Source of the DNA: Euryarchaeota archaeon UBA111
GTDB lineage: Archaea; Thermoplasmatota; Poseidoniia; Poseidoniales; Poseidoniaceae
NCBI GenBank assembly: GCA_002506025.1
Contig: DAWS01000128.1
Span: 9,024-26,539 of the forward strand
Direction: 5' to 3'
DNA: 17,516 nt
Part shown: one piece after another, positions 15,895-17,516 of the stretch
How positions within the stretch are numbered: the stretch's first letter is position 1
Layout of the letters: each line of letters begins with the position of its first letter
Position numbers and translations under genes: made by a program
Notes under the pieces: model-generated
Seen by the model: the letters and a program-made list of their open reading frames with translations, nothing else
What the model was told of the DNA's origin: nothing
Database searches by the model: none

Positions 15895-16833
15895 CTAGAA
15901 CTGCTCTGATGTAAGGCGCTCAAACATTGAAGCATAAAGCTCAGCAGTCTGATCGATTACACTCTGCGGTAATTCTGGGATTGGTGGATCTTCCGTGCCT
16001 GCGTCCCTTGCTTGTTTCAACTCTGCCTGATGACCAGTCTCGATGTAGTGAGTTCGAACAAATTCTTTCGATAGTTCAATACATTCGCCATTTTCATAAG
16101 CTTCTGCGTCCCACCAACGATCCTCATCTAGGGTACCAAAAGTATCGACTAAAACGACCTTTCTGTTTGGCCCCAAAGCAAATTCCTTTTTGCCATCAAC
16201 GTGAATCAAACCGTTTTTTGCTGCCTCTCTCTCGATTAAGGCATCGACTTTGAGGACAACATCAAAAATGGCATTCAATTCTTCTTCAGTTATATTAGAA
16301 ATCTCTAGTGCTTCTTCTGTGGTAATATTTCTATCGAACTTTTCGAATTTTGTAGTCACCTCTAAAAATGGCTTGTTTAGTTTGGTGCCATATTCACAAT
16401 CAGCGGCTACACCTAATTGTTCAGGGGTTAATTCGCCACGCTGGAATCTGCGCCAAGCAGAGCCTGAAAGATAGTGACGACAGATGAATTCAAGTGGCAC
16501 GAAGACCCATTCCATATCTCTGGGTATTGCACCAGGTTCTTTGATGACCTCTACCTTCCTAACCAGACATCGGTCTGTTGCATTAACCTCAACAAGGTGG
16601 GTTCCGCAAATCCCCTCCTGCTCAATTAATTTGAACCAGTGTGCAGTAGTTCGATTTAGTGATTCACCTTTTCTCGGTATTAGCGAAGGGATGATTTGAT
16701 CAAAAACTGAAATTTGATTAGTGAATCTAAATTCTAGGATGTCTGGGTCATCGGTAGACCACACTTGTTTCACTTTGCCCTGATATAGCATCTCGCCCAT
16801 GTTACTGTTTGAAGCAATTAGGCCTTTGAACAT
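15895..16833 (-). CDS. purC: Phosphoribosylaminoimidazole-succinocarboxamide synthase (SAICAR synthetase)
   Basis: This cytosolic enzyme joins CAIR and aspartate using ATP to give SAICAR in purine synthesis. The 312-residue reading contains LYQGKVKQVW (16-25, nucleotide-binding start), SVFDQIIP (42-49), VPLEFICRHYLSGSAWRR (112-129), HVDGKKEFAL (211-220) and LVDTFGTLDEDRWWD (228-242), the family signatures. It follows aIF6 with 12 nt between stop and the first ATG (16833). In-frame ATGs at 16800 and 16791 lie closer to where the family normally begins; no ribosome site decides between them, so the N-terminus is uncertain by up to 14 residues. It is probably cotranscribed with aIF6. No other purine gene is in the window. 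Confidence 0.95.
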   Translation of the reverse strand: MFKGLIASNSNMGEMLYQGKVKQVWSTDDPDILEFRFTNQISVFDQIIPSLIPRKGESLNRTTAHWFKLIEQEGICGTHLVEVNATDRCLVRKVEVIKEPGAIPRDMEWVFVPLEFICRHYLSGSAWRRFQRGELTPEQLGVAADCEYGTKLNKPFLEVTTKFEKFDRNITTEEALEISNITEEELNAIFDVVLKVDALIEREAAKNGLIHVDGKKEFALGPNRKVVLVDTFGTLDEDRWWDAEAYENGECIELSKEFVRTHYIETGHQAELKQARDAGTEDPPIPELPQSVIDQTAELYASMFERLTSEQF

Positions 16834-16845
16834 TTCACAATCAAT

Positions 16846-17508
16846 TCAAATCAAACCAAGGGCGTCTTCAATACGATTCATTTCAGGACCTGTCGTTTCA
16901 CTGCCAGCCAATGCTCCATTGTTTGAGGCACAAATACCGGCACCAACATATGGTGAACCGAAACATGCAGTACCAACCATTGGTGGAACTTTCATTACCT
17001 GCTCGATTTGCATTACCTCCTCAGGGGTCACATCTGGATGTAACAATATACCCTGATCGTTGGTAACACCAAGTGAACCTACGACATCTTGTCCAGCAAT
17101 CGTTGTAGCAAGCACATCAACTTTCATTACCTCAGAAATTATCTCCAAGCCTTCCTCAGGGATACTAGGGCTTGCGACTACCCCTGATTCATTGGCCAGC
17201 AGCAGGTTTCCAGCAGTATTAACACCACCTTCCATAACAATGACATCTCCATACGAGGTAAGAATATCAATATCTGACTCAGTAGCAATATCTGCAACAG
17301 CCATACCATGAGAGTTACCTGATAGTAGTGCGCCAATCAAATTAGATCCACCAATTGATAACTCAATTGATTCTAATCCCAAAACATTATCGATTTTTTC
17401 TTTTATTGGAGCAGTTAATTCTGCTGGATGGAATACATACTGTCCAACACAAGCGACATGAATACCTATTTGGTCGCTTCCGAAGATGTCGGCGGTATCA
17501 ATGGTCAT
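16846..17508 (-). CDS. eif6: Translation initiation factor 6 (aIF6)
   Basis: aIF6 binds the 50S subunit and prevents premature joining with 30S; it also acts in 50S maturation. The 220-residue product has the normal family length and its five-fold pseudo-symmetric pattern: repeated SNLIGALLSGNSHGMAV (55-71), NTAGNLLLANESGVVASP (97-114), DVVGSLGVTNDQGILLHP (141-158) and YVGAGICASNNGALAG (187-202), each with a G-x3-N/S-x-G motif. The start MTIDTADIFGSDQIGI matches the first repeat. ATG 17508 is taken; only eight bases precede it, so an upstream start cannot be fully excluded. In many archaea rpl31e precedes this gene; that would fall outside the window. purC follows 12 nt downstream. Confidence 0.95.
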   Translation of the reverse strand: MTIDTADIFGSDQIGIHVACVGQYVFHPAELTAPIKEKIDNVLGLESIELSIGGSNLIGALLSGNSHGMAVADIATESDIDILTSYGDVIVMEGGVNTAGNLLLANESGVVASPSIPEEGLEIISEVMKVDVLATTIAGQDVVGSLGVTNDQGILLHPDVTPEEVMQIEQVMKVPPMVGTACFGSPYVGAGICASNNGALAGSETTGPEMNRIEDALGLI

Positions 17509-17516
17509 CGCAATCA

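Noticed and set aside
1..17516. Insertion sequences, prophage or toxin-antitoxin genes
   Set aside because: No transposase, integrase, terminal repeat or toxin-antitoxin pair was seen; the genes are mostly housekeeping.

Overview
The window is gene-dense archaeal DNA without rRNA, tRNA, transposon or CRISPR signals. Archaeal markers are Rpo7 (RpoE1), Spt4, ribosomal proteins S24e and S27ae, a DtdA-type D-aminoacyl-tRNA deacylase, translation factor aIF6 and an HVO_0476-like zinc-finger protein. The mix of this core with a bacterial-type proline dehydrogenase, a membrane-anchored subtilase and a very large secreted repeat protein suggests a planktonic, protein-degrading Thermoplasmatota archaeon, most likely Marine Group II (Ca. 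Poseidoniales) or a close relative. The lineage is inferred from gene content only.

Layout. (1) 1-3295, plus strand: a tight run of a 5'-truncated membrane protein with a C-terminal double zinc ribbon, a SufS-like cysteine desulfurase (TGATG overlap) and a membrane-anchored subtilisin-like protease (5 nt gap). (2) 3296-4889: a class I methyltransferase-like protein (minus) diverging from an HVO_0476-like zinc-finger protein (plus). (3) 4890-6880, minus: dtdA followed by proline dehydrogenase. (4) 6956-7885, plus: an uncharacterised, beta-rich, propeller-like protein. (5) 7888-9232, minus: the operon rpo7-spt4-rps24e-rps27ae, in which each gene after the first has a clear Shine-Dalgarno site. 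(6) 9233-9478: a divergent control region with an 18-bp perfect palindrome. (7) 9479-15172, plus: a 1897-residue secreted surface protein with an FG-GAP-like propeller, a CARDB domain, tandem Ig-like repeats, one C-terminal membrane helix and an acidic tail. (8) 15211-15894, plus: an unrecognised 227-residue protein. (9) 15895-17508, minus: aIF6 followed by purC.

How the genes fit together. Regions 5 and 9 are information-processing and purine-synthesis genes. The subtilase, the giant surface protein and proline dehydrogenase would suit an organism that binds and degrades external protein and oxidises proline, but they are not in one operon, so this link is an inference. Four tail-to-tail gene pairs end 0-2 nt apart, so their transcripts should overlap at the 3' ends. 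I see no clear new defence or mobile system. The best candidates for novelty are the giant surface protein, the palindrome before rpo7, and three unfamiliar proteins (the zinc-ribbon membrane protein, the propeller-like protein and the 227-residue protein).
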